Assembly (NCBI GenBank): GCA_023230585.1 | Contig: JALNXB010000084.1 | Location: 1-6,276 of the forward strand | DNA from: a bacterium | Lineage (GTDB): Bacteria > Ratteibacteria > UBA8468 > B48-G9 > JAFGKM01 | Direction: 5' to 3' | Length of the DNA: 6,276 nucleotides | In this document: piece after piece, positions 1 to 5,735 of the stretch | Numbering within the stretch: the first letter of the stretch is position 1 | Layout: every line of letters begins with the position of its first letter | The notes under the pieces: generated by a model | What the model saw: only the letters and a program-made list of their open reading frames with translations | What the model was told of the DNA's origin: nothing | The model's database searches: none | Made by a program: the position numbers and the translations under genes

Positions 1-87
1 AGCAAGACTGACAATGAAATGGCAGATATAGTACAAAAACAAAGAAGCAGGTTATTAAAAAAAATTATGCCTGTTTGTGACCCTTAA
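1..87 (+). CDS. Possible C-terminal end of an unidentified gene (5' end outside window)
   Basis: Frame 1 is open from the window edge to a TAA at 85-87 and gives 28 residues. They are charged and look protein-like, with NEMADIVQKQRSRLLKK in the middle and MPVCDP at the end. If real, the gene converges on the HPr-kinase-like gene, and the last 23 bases of the two overlap tail to tail. No family can be named from so short a tail. It could equally be a chance open frame, because 84 open bases is not unusual, so confidence is low. Confidence 0.3.
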   Translation, partial: SKTDNEMADIVQKQRSRLLKKIMPVCDP

Positions 88-98
88 TTATTTCAGGC
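57..98 (-). terminator. Weak intrinsic terminator candidate for the leftward operon
   Basis: Read leftward, GCCTG (98-94) can pair with CAGGC (73-69) across a 20-nt loop. After a short gap comes a run of eight U (64-57). The stem is only 5 bp and overlaps the last codons of the HPr-kinase-like gene. The U tract is convincing; the stem is not. Confidence 0.28.
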
Positions 99-1048
99 TC
101 ATTATTTGACTGGAAAAGACTGTCTTTTAATATTTCCACTATCTCCCCTGATTTATCAAAGTACATTCTATATACAGGCACCTCCTTTACAAGCATCTCT
201 AATACGTCCAATTCCTTCTGCCACCACTCAACGGAAACTAATGGTTTTACAAGTGTTACAAGAAGGAGTTTCCAGATTTCCATATTATCAGTAACAAGTT
301 CCAACCTGTTAGATTTATTTTTTGTTAAAATACAGACAGCGCGCAAAGGAGCCGAAGAAGAAGAAACGTCTGGTATCTCTCCGTGGCTCCACGTACCGTG
401 AACTTGCCATCCGTTCTCCCACCTTCTAAGTATATTTCTATCATCACAAAGAATTTCTGCGTTACCTTTCAACATTTTTAGTGTTGTTGATTTTCCTGCT
501 TCTGAATGCCCTACAAATATCAGCCCTTTTCCGTTAATAATGGAAGCTGAAGAGTGTAAATAAAAAGCATTTCTATCAGCAAGAAGGGGGGCAATCCAAA
601 TCTGGTCTGTAGGAAAAAAGGCGAGTGAAAAAAAACCTTCTTTATATAGATTGTCTTTAATGTCCGGATTATTAAATATAACGCCTTCCGTATGATCTTT
701 ATTGAATACTGCAATCTTATATACATTTTCTCTGGTCTCCTCTTTTACAAAACAGAGATATATCCAATAACCGTCTTTACGGTAAATTATCCAGGGGGCA
801 TTGTGATATACCTTTTCTCCTAAATCTGAATAATTAAATTGAGGCAGATAAAAGGAATGCCTTAAAGTAACATTATCCTCACCAGGACCCTCTACAGCAA
901 AAGTATCAAATTTACTTATAAATTTTATCTTATCAAAATCTAAATCACTTTCTACACAGACAGTAATACCTGCTGTTTTAAAGTAACGCCGATTATGCTT
1001 TTTGAGAGGTTTTTCTTTCTCTCTTAAAAACTTTTCAAGTATATCCAT
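65..1048 (-). CDS. HPr kinase/phosphorylase-like P-loop protein
   Basis: The protein has 327 residues. A Walker A motif GHSEAGKST lies at 180-188, preceded by HSSASIINGKGLIFV, the entry strand typical of HPrK-like domains. CDD at 201-203 matches the acidic pair of that fold, and HGTWSHGE at 217-224 resembles the GTxWxGE loop seen in the HPrK-like proteins of peptide-modification clusters. The first 160 residues have no motif I recognise. True HPr kinases act on the phosphotransferase protein HPr. Relatives in some lasso-peptide loci instead phosphorylate a peptide, which fits this context better (inference). The ATG is preceded by AGAAAGGA (1065-1058) at 9-nt spacing. The gene follows the radical SAM gene by 36 bases and is presumably co-transcribed with it. 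SynChlorMet-cassette ScmC is a possible relative, not asserted. The kinase-like fold is well supported; the substrate is unknown. Confidence 0.8.
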   Translation of the reverse strand: MDILEKFLREKEKPLKKHNRRYFKTAGITVCVESDLDFDKIKFISKFDTFAVEGPGEDNVTLRHSFYLPQFNYSDLGEKVYHNAPWIIYRKDGYWIYLCFVKEETRENVYKIAVFNKDHTEGVIFNNPDIKDNLYKEGFFSLAFFPTDQIWIAPLLADRNAFYLHSSASIINGKGLIFVGHSEAGKSTTLKMLKGNAEILCDDRNILRRWENGWQVHGTWSHGEIPDVSSSSAPLRAVCILTKNKSNRLELVTDNMEIWKLLLVTLVKPLVSVEWWQKELDVLEMLVKEVPVYRMYFDKSGEIVEILKDSLFQSNNEPEIIKGHKQA

Positions 1049-1084
1049 TTTAAATATTCCTTTCTGTTTATGTAATACTAAATA

Positions 1085-2266
1085 CTATTTTCTCACAACT
1101 TTTACTTCCCAGCCCTTCTCCCCTTCTTTCAAAAACCCGAGTAATCTTGCTTTTGTGTGAGAAATCTCACATAAGTATTCAACAGGAGTATCTAATGTGC
1201 CGTGTTCCATCCAAGATTTAGCAGGACACTGGTCGCATAAACCTTTTAAAACGCATTTTGCGCACCTTTCAAGGTATACAGGATTTTCTGCTACCATTTT
1301 TCTTACGGTAGGGAAAAAGTTTTGTAAAACCTCTTTTAAAGAACCCTTTTTAAGGTTATAAACTGTTTTTGGATGTCGTAACAGAAGGCACATCTGAAAA
1401 TTCCCGTAAGCATCCACACAACCACTTTGAATCCCAGCACCACAGTCAAAGAGGGTCTTCCCGACAGGTCCACCACATCTTTCATAATACTCTTTTACAT
1501 TTTTAATATATCCTTCCTTATCTCTTGTTAGGATTTTAAGGGTTTCTTCAGGAGGTAGCCGTAACTTTCTTATAAGTTGGTTCTTATCTTCTGAATCTCT
1601 TCTTGCCCTCAAATCAAAAGACATAGAGTAATTCCCATATTTTGTCTCATTTTGAGGTTTCACATTATTATAAGCCCACTCTTCAAATTTCTCTATCTCT
1701 GGCTTAAAAGATGGAAGAATAGACGCCTTAACAGAAAAAGGCATTTCATTTTTTAACAGCAAATTTATTCCATTCCAGGCTTTTTCGTAAGAACCAGCAA
1801 CCCTTGTTACTTTTTCGTAAGAGGTTTTACTCATTCCATATACCGTAATCTCTATTCCTTCAAGAGGGGGTATATTTTTAAAGAGTTGTGCCAAATGCGG
1901 GGTGATTAAACACCCATTTGTAAAAATTAAAACCCTTAATCCAAGTTTTCTTGCATATAAATAAATCTCTTCAAAATCTTGCCTTAATAACGGCTCTCCA
2001 CCTGTAAATCTAACATTAAGACAACCAAGAGAGGCAGATTCTTTTAAAATGCTTTTTATCTCTGCCGTAGAAAGTTCCTTATTTTTTAAGTTTTCATCGT
2101 CAGCGGGCTGATTTATGTAGCAATGTATACAATTGTTGTTACACCTTTCTGTAAGTTCAATATCAAGACTGCTTAACAAGGAACCTTTTCCTATGTTTAA
2201 AAGGTTTTTATATGTGTTCTGTTTTGTAAAATATTTTTTCTCTTCAGTTTTTTTAAATTTATTCAA
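1085..2266 (-). CDS. Radical SAM/SPASM-domain protein, probable peptide modifier
   Basis: The protein has 393 residues. The radical SAM cluster motif CNNNCIHC uses Cys42, Cys46 and Cys49, and GGEP at 89-92 is the usual SAM-binding motif. The C-terminal SPASM region has Cys275-x12-Gly288-x4-Cys293, then Cys335, Cys338, Cys344 and Cys347 in the pattern CxxCxxxxxCxxCPA, and a last Cys366, enough for auxiliary iron-sulfur clusters. Such enzymes (PqqE, AlbA, anSME relatives) cleave SAM to a 5'-deoxyadenosyl radical and usually modify a peptide or protein. No RRE or PqqD-like domain is fused: the SAM domain begins near residue 33. The start is TTG at 2266, chosen because AAAGGAG lies 5 nt upstream and no ATG is near. 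It is first gene of a leftward pair with the HPrK-like gene. The fold is near certain; the substrate and chemistry are not known. Confidence 0.9.
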   Translation of the reverse strand: MNKFKKTEEKKYFTKQNTYKNLLNIGKGSLLSSLDIELTERCNNNCIHCYINQPADDENLKNKELSTAEIKSILKESASLGCLNVRFTGGEPLLRQDFEEIYLYARKLGLRVLIFTNGCLITPHLAQLFKNIPPLEGIEITVYGMSKTSYEKVTRVAGSYEKAWNGINLLLKNEMPFSVKASILPSFKPEIEKFEEWAYNNVKPQNETKYGNYSMSFDLRARRDSEDKNQLIRKLRLPPEETLKILTRDKEGYIKNVKEYYERCGGPVGKTLFDCGAGIQSGCVDAYGNFQMCLLLRHPKTVYNLKKGSLKEVLQNFFPTVRKMVAENPVYLERCAKCVLKGLCDQCPAKSWMEHGTLDTPVEYLCEISHTKARLLGFLKEGEKGWEVKVVRK

Positions 2267-2271
2267 AAGTT

Positions 2272-2278
2272 CTCCTTT
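2272..2278 (-). promoter_or_regulatory. Ribosome binding site that decides a TTG start
   Basis: Read leftward, AAAGGAG lies five bases before the TTG codon at 2266-2264. This is the best Shine-Dalgarno match of the complete genes in the window. It supports the non-ATG start of the radical SAM gene. Confidence 0.7.
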
Positions 2279-2292
2279 CTTTAAATATAGTA

Positions 2293-2320
2293 ATTATATA
2301 AGATATCTTTAAATTTACAA
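2293..2320 (-). promoter_or_regulatory. Promoter of the leftward radical SAM / HPrK-like operon
   Basis: On the minus strand, TTGTAA (2320-2315, 4/6 match to the -35 consensus) is followed after 16 bp by a perfect TATAAT (2298-2293). Transcription would start near 2286 and leave a leader of about 20 nt before the TTG start. The region is very AT-rich, so a chance -10 is possible, but spacing and position are both right. Confidence 0.5.
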
Positions 2321-2342
2321 TTATTCAAATATAATTTATACT
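2314..2342 (+). promoter_or_regulatory. Promoter of the rightward ABC transporter operon
   Basis: TTTACA (2314-2319, 5/6) and TATACT (2337-2342, 5/6) are separated by 17 bp. Transcription would start near 2349 and give a leader of roughly 128 nt. The -35 box overlaps the -35 of the leftward promoter almost completely (2314-2320), so polymerase or a regulator bound here could affect both operons. A second TATAAT at 2330-2335 lacks a -35 at proper distance. Confidence 0.5.
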
Positions 2343-2353
2343 TTTATATTTAA

Positions 2354-2443
2354 ATGAGATTAAGCCTTTTGTGGAGGTAGGGGGAGAGAATAGGAGAGTG
2401 CTATCCGGACTTGAGTCGGAATCTCGTTTTTACTACCGCTCAT
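2354..2443 (+). promoter_or_regulatory. GC-rich structured leader, possible attenuator or unknown riboregulator
   Basis: The core (about 2371-2440) is near 50% G+C inside a very AT-rich intergenic region. Visible pairings are ATGAG (2354-2358) with CTCAT (2439-2443), GGTAG (2376-2380) with CTACC (2433-2437), and an inner hairpin. In the inner hairpin TCCgGAC (2404-2410) pairs with GTCGGA (2415-2420) around a TTGA loop, with a possible outer GAGA (2394-2397)/TCTC (2422-2425). TTTTT follows at 2427-2431, so the inner hairpin plus U tract could act as a terminator that competes with the long-range helices. I do not recognise a known riboswitch class. It also contains a 24-codon GTG frame (2371-2445) with no Shine-Dalgarno, which I do not call as a gene. 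Confidence 0.4.
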
Positions 2444-2476
2444 AGGTAACAAATTGAGAGAGAACAAAAAAGGAAA

Positions 2477-3481
2477 ATGGAATATTCAATAGAGGTTTGT
2501 AATCTTACAAAAAAATACCCCCTTGTTAAAAGGTACAGGGATATATTACGCCACCCTTTTAAACAGGAAAAAATGACTGCCCTTCAGGATGTCTCTTTTT
2601 CTGTAAATAAGGGAGAATTATTCGGCTTATTAGGTCCTAATGGAGCCGGTAAAACTACTCTTTTAAAAATTCTTGCTACTCTAATATTGCCTGATAAAGG
2701 CATAGTAAAAGTGAATGGTTTAGACGTAGAAAAGCAACCTTCACAAGTTAGGCGTTCAATAGGTTTTGTGGTGACAGAAGAACGTAGTTTCTACTGGCGG
2801 CTTACAGGTTGGCAAAACCTTGAATTTTTTGCTGTGTTAAATAACATTGGTAGAAAAGATATCCATAAACGGCTTGATAAGGTCTTAACTCTGGTTGGTT
2901 TAAGGGAAGATGCTCACCGTATGTTTAAAGATTATTCTTCTGGTATGAAACAAAGATTGTCTATTGCTCGTAGTTTGTTACCAGAACCAGATATACTTAT
3001 AATGGACGAACCGACCCGAAGTTTAGACCCCACTGCAACAAAAAATTTAAGAGAGTTTATAAGGGAAGACCTTGTGTTATCTCAAGGTAAAACTGTGTGC
3101 CTCTCTACCCACAATCTATACGAGGCAGAAAATTTATGTAGCCGAATCTTAATACTCCATAAAGGTAGGTTGATTGCTTGCGATACACCCAATAATATTA
3201 AATCCTTGTTACCTCTTAATTCAGTTATAGAGATACATCTTTTACAAGGAATTAGCAACACAAAAAACATTATTGATAGTATCTGCACAAAAAAAAGGTA
3301 TAAACAATCTAAGTTTAAAGAAGAGAAACAGAATATAATTGTCCAGTTAACAACAGAAGAAAATTCTACAGATATTTCTTCCATTGTAGAAGAGTTTTCA
3401 AGAGCAGGGTTTCAGGTAACTGCGTGTTTTCCTAAAGAACCAACTCTCGAAGAAGTTTTTGACCAAATAATTGGTAATTAA
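2477..3481 (+). CDS. ABC transporter ATP-binding protein (ABC-2 exporter type)
   Basis: The protein has 334 residues and is cytoplasmic and membrane-associated through its permease. It hydrolyses ATP to drive export. Walker A GPNGAGKT is at 53-60, the signature YSSGMKQR at 153-160, Walker B ILIMDEPT at 173-180, the D-loop SLDP at 182-185 and the switch His at 212. The Q-loop region reads VVTEERSFYWRLTGWQNLEF, with Glu where Gln is usual, as in the CcmA/NatA-like subfamily whose members carry a similar RSFYWRLTG motif. A C-terminal extension of about 100 residues is also common in this group. The start ATG follows AAAAAGGAAA with short spacing. It is the first gene of the rightward operon, with the permease starting 1 base after its stop. 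Substrate unknown: peptide, lipid, glycan or antibiotic are all open, and context favours a modified peptide. Confidence 0.92.
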   Translation: MEYSIEVCNLTKKYPLVKRYRDILRHPFKQEKMTALQDVSFSVNKGELFGLLGPNGAGKTTLLKILATLILPDKGIVKVNGLDVEKQPSQVRRSIGFVVTEERSFYWRLTGWQNLEFFAVLNNIGRKDIHKRLDKVLTLVGLREDAHRMFKDYSSGMKQRLSIARSLLPEPDILIMDEPTRSLDPTATKNLREFIREDLVLSQGKTVCLSTHNLYEAENLCSRILILHKGRLIACDTPNNIKSLLPLNSVIEIHLLQGISNTKNIIDSICTKKRYKQSKFKEEKQNIIVQLTTEENSTDISSIVEEFSRAGFQVTACFPKEPTLEEVFDQIIGN

Positions 3482-3482
3482 A

Positions 3483-4286
3483 ATGATAAAAGCAATAGCA
3501 TTCTTAAAACGAGATATACAAGAGACGTTGAGTTATAAACTAGTTTTTTTTGGACACCTTATAGGTATTGTTTTTCCATTATTTACTTTCTTCTTTGTAT
3601 CAAAACTTATTGACGGTTCCAACATTCAATCTCTAACTCCTTATGGAAACGAGTATTTCCCATTTGTTCTTATTGGAATAGCATTTTCTTCATACATGAT
3701 GCTTTCTCTCCATTTCTTTTCAGGTATTATAGTAGATGCTCAAAGAACAGGGACTCTTGAAGCACTATTCTGCACCCAAACAAGTTTGCCAACTATTCTT
3801 GTATCTGCCTCTATCTTTTATTTTCTTGAAGGTGCAATAAATGTAATCCTTTACCTTCTCATTGGAGTAATTTTTTTTGGTGTCAGATTTGTCAACCCCA
3901 ACATTGTAGGTACCTTGTTAATCTCTATACTCACAATAACCTGCTTCTTAAGTGTTGGCATTATCTCTGCAAGTTTTGTTTTAGTCTTTAAGAAGGGGGA
4001 CCCTATTATGTGGCTCTTTAGTTCTATTTCTGGATTATTAGGTGGGGTGATGTACCCTGTATCTATAATGCCTGTATGGTTACAAAAAATCTCAAAATTT
4101 GTTCCTTTAACTCATAGTTTAGAAGGTATAAGAAAATCTCTTTTAACGGGCGCCTCAATTCTTGAACTGATTACAGAGATTAAAGTTTTAGTTATTCTTT
4201 CTATAATTCTGCTACCTTTAAGTTTTTTCTTCTTTTCAAAAGCAGTAATAAAAGCGAAAAAAGATGGTACACTTACACACTTTTAA
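3483..4286 (+). CDS. ABC-2 type transporter permease
   Basis: From the ATG at 3483 the protein has 267 residues. A TTG four codons upstream (3471) is in frame and would overlap the ATPase gene, but ATG one base after the ATPase TAA is the better choice, with translation by coupling because no Shine-Dalgarno is visible. About six membrane segments can be seen, near 20-40, 57-80, 103-135, 142-170, 175-195 and 235-253. The stretch GGVMYPVSIMPVWLQKISK at 187-205, followed by VPLTHSLEGIR, is the conserved ABC-2 region. The protein forms the membrane channel, probably as a homodimer, for the neighbouring ATPase. The last 23 bases overlap the nucleotidyltransferase-like gene. The substrate is not shown by sequence. 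Confidence 0.9.
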   Translation: MIKAIAFLKRDIQETLSYKLVFFGHLIGIVFPLFTFFFVSKLIDGSNIQSLTPYGNEYFPFVLIGIAFSSYMMLSLHFFSGIIVDAQRTGTLEALFCTQTSLPTILVSASIFYFLEGAINVILYLLIGVIFFGVRFVNPNIVGTLLISILTITCFLSVGIISASFVLVFKKGDPIMWLFSSISGLLGGVMYPVSIMPVWLQKISKFVPLTHSLEGIRKSLLTGASILELITEIKVLVILSIILLPLSFFFFSKAVIKAKKDGTLTHF

Positions 4287-5343
4287 AGATAATATCAACA
4301 TATCAGAAATTTCCAGACTATTAAAAGAGAGAGAAGATTTTTTGCCTTTAATGGAATACTACTCTAAAGAGGTAGCGCCTAACCTCTTTTTTCAACCAGA
4401 AAACTCAAAAAAAATTAAAGAGTTGAGGATAAACAACGCAATAAAAAATCTTCTATTTCTGAATGAGTTTAAACTTCTTGTTGAATCTTTTAATAATGAC
4501 GATATAAACCTTATCCTTCTTAAGGGATTAGCAATGGAACCCTACTACCCTGATGGACTTAGAACATTTTCTGATATTGATATTTTAGTACACAAAAAAG
4601 ATTTGAAAAAGATAGATTTAGTAATGGGTAAATTAGGTTATTCTCAAAATAACGAGCCACGAGAAGGGGCTATCAACGTAAGGAAGAATATAGGATATAC
4701 CAAAAAGAAAGGAAGGAACCTCCTTGTTGAATGCCACTTTCTTCTGGGGCCTACTCCATATCTGGATAGATTGCAACCAAAAACTCTTTTTAGAGAAGCA
4801 GGTAGTGTTAAGTTTGGAGATGTAGAAACTCTTGTATTATCCCTTGAAGATACCCTTATTAACCTTGCATTACATATTTTTAGCCATATTCCAGACCCTT
4901 GTATTGTAAGTATTTGTGATATTAGACAATTAATTCTTCATAATGAGAAAGATATAAACTGGGATATTCTTATTTCAAAAACAGTAAAATATAAACTGGC
5001 AATGCCAATGAGATTTGCCTTTAATAGAGTGTTAGAAGTCTTTGATATACCAGTTATTTCTTCTGTTTTAGATAAATTAAAGAATATAAGGATAAGTAAA
5101 AGAGAAGAACTAATTTTATCTCTTCTGGAAAACCCAAACAGAAAAGTAGCCAACCTTGGCAAACTTCTTTTTGGATTTAGAACTATAAGAAAAGTTCAAT
5201 TAATTATTTATATACTTTTTCCGAGTCGTAAATATATTCAGGAAAGATTTAAGGTAGGTGACTCAAAATTTCTTTTCTTATATTATTTCAAAAATATTAA
5301 AGAAAATGTTATTATGGCACTTTCTTGGTTTTTAGGTGAGTGA
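4264..5343 (+). CDS. Nucleotidyltransferase-like protein (PF14907-type)
   Basis: The protein has 359 residues, a usual length for the family. LLKGLAMEPYYPDGLRTFSDIDILV at 85-109 carries the hallmark: Lys-Gly, then GLR and the metal-binding pair Asp104/Asp106 of the polymerase-beta-like nucleotidyltransferase fold. VECHFLLG at 155-162 matches the family's third motif, usually written like DLHWRL, with His158. The C-terminal half has no motif I know. Family members occur in peptide natural-product loci, for example beside the HPrK-like kinase in paeninodin-type lasso clusters, where their exact reaction is poorly defined. The ATG lies inside the end of the permease gene and has no clear Shine-Dalgarno, so it is probably coupled to permease translation. 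The coding sequence is very AT-rich (about 25% G+C in a sampled 100-base stretch, 5041-5140), in sharp contrast to what follows. Family call good; reaction and substrate unknown. Confidence 0.8.
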   Translation: MVHLHTFKDNINISEISRLLKEREDFLPLMEYYSKEVAPNLFFQPENSKKIKELRINNAIKNLLFLNEFKLLVESFNNDDINLILLKGLAMEPYYPDGLRTFSDIDILVHKKDLKKIDLVMGKLGYSQNNEPREGAINVRKNIGYTKKKGRNLLVECHFLLGPTPYLDRLQPKTLFREAGSVKFGDVETLVLSLEDTLINLALHIFSHIPDPCIVSICDIRQLILHNEKDINWDILISKTVKYKLAMPMRFAFNRVLEVFDIPVISSVLDKLKNIRISKREELILSLLENPNRKVANLGKLLFGFRTIRKVQLIIYILFPSRKYIQERFKVGDSKFLFLYYFKNIKENVIMALSWFLGE

Positions 5344-5530
5344 AAAAGAGTATGTGGTGTCTACTCACTCTGGTACTACGGCGCATACACCTTCTACGCC
5401 ACAATCGGGCATTCTGAGAACTCACCCTTCTGCATAGAAGACATCTCCGAAGGGCTTAACAGGCTCAGAGTAGATGATACGATAAAAGTCAAAAAGGTGA
5501 ATACTCTGGATGAAAAAGGTAAAATACAAC
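5336..5530 (+). pseudogene. Remnant of an unidentified coding sequence, truncated by the IS110 element
   Basis: After the nucleotidyltransferase stop, the same frame stays open from 5344 to a TAG at 5551-5553. It encodes a protein-like stretch containing YYGAYTFYATIGHSENSPF and, further on, IEDISEGLNRLRVDDTIKV. It has no ATG. A GTG at 5336, overlapping the previous stop as GTGAGTGA, opens the +1 frame with VSEKEYVV. A single-base frameshift near 5350-5365 would join that start to the longer frame. The segment 5361-5460 is about 51% G+C by my count, twice the neighbouring gene, so it may have a different origin. The frame reaches the predicted left tip of the IS near 5531, where the real gene presumably breaks. 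I do not recognise the family. Alternatives are a structured non-coding region (CCCTTC 5425-5430 pairs with GAAGGG 5449-5454) or coincidence. Confidence 0.35.
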
Positions 5531-5690
5531 AGTCCGGAGTAGATAGGTTATAGGCTGTATGTTCTAGTGAGGCGACAACAGACCTCGTAGAGTAGGTTAA
5601 CTGGCACCTATAACTGAATAGTCACCATAGGCCAAGAAGAGCCTGAATAGGAGGATGGTGTTCACCAAAATATAACTCTACTCCGAAGAC
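5531..5690 (+). ncRNA. Candidate IS110 bridge RNA
   Basis: IS110 elements of the classical group carry a bridge RNA in the left non-coding end that guides the recombinase to target and donor DNA. Here the region folds well. GTTATAGG (5547-5554) pairs perfectly with CCTATAAC (5607-5614) and encloses a hairpin: TCTA (5563-5566) and GAGG (5569-5572) pair with CCTC (5583-5586) and TAGA (5588-5591), with a 10-nt loop 5573-5582. A second domain has CACCAT (5623-5628) with ATGGTG (5655-5660) stacked on AGGC (5629-5632)/GCCT (5641-5644). CGGAGTAGA (5535-5543) complements TCTACTCCG (5677-5685). Loop ACAACAG (5575-5581) equals the flank 5526-5532, as expected of a left target guide. TAGGT (5593-5597)/ACCTA (5606-5610) is an alternative pairing. 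Ends are estimates. A weak -10 (TAAAAT, 5520-5525) lies just upstream. Confidence 0.55.
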
Positions 5691-5735
5691 ACAACGAACC
5701 AGGGAGGTAGAGATGAGAAGATATATCGGAGTAGA
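5677..5735 (+). promoter_or_regulatory. Possible helix masking the transposase start
   Basis: TCTACTCCGA (5677-5686) is perfectly complementary over 10 bases to TCGGAGTAGA (5726-5735) inside the transposase coding sequence. The loop between them holds the Shine-Dalgarno AGGGAGG (5701-5707) and the ATG at 5713. The same upstream strand can pair over 9 bases with 5535-5543, so the two helices exclude one another. A regulatory role is inferred from complementarity only. Confidence 0.35.

Noticed and set aside
106..294. 62-codon rightward frame
   Set aside because: It lies wholly antisense to the well-supported HPrK-like gene and has no family features.
520..726. 68-codon leftward frame
   Set aside because: It is an alternative frame within the HPrK-like gene; the Walker A-bearing frame explains these bases.
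2354..2380. 8-codon ATG frame at the start of the leader
   Set aside because: It has no ribosome site and no run of regulatory codons that would mark an attenuation peptide.
2388..2396. GAATAGGAG shared with the IS left end at 5645-5653
   Set aside because: A 9-mer shared between two such regions is not rare, and the surrounding bases differ, so it does not show that the leader is an IS remnant.
2371..2445. 24-codon GTG frame in the leader, considered as a precursor or leader peptide
   Set aside because: No Shine-Dalgarno precedes it, the composition is unremarkable, and the bases are better explained by paired RNA segments.
3082..3384. 100-codon leftward frame
   Set aside because: It is antisense to the ABC ATPase gene, whose motifs are intact on the other strand.
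4938..5162. 74-codon leftward frame
   Set aside because: It is antisense to the nucleotidyltransferase-like gene, with no ribosome site or recognisable product.
5336..5370. Inverted repeat GTGAGT/ACTCAC after the nucleotidyltransferase gene, considered as a terminator
   Set aside because: The stem is six base pairs with a 21-base loop and no U tract follows.
5468..5475. Third copy of GAGTAGAT, besides 5537-5544 and 5729-5736
   Set aside because: The match is only 8 bases and lies in the presumed coding remnant; it adds no consistent pairing.
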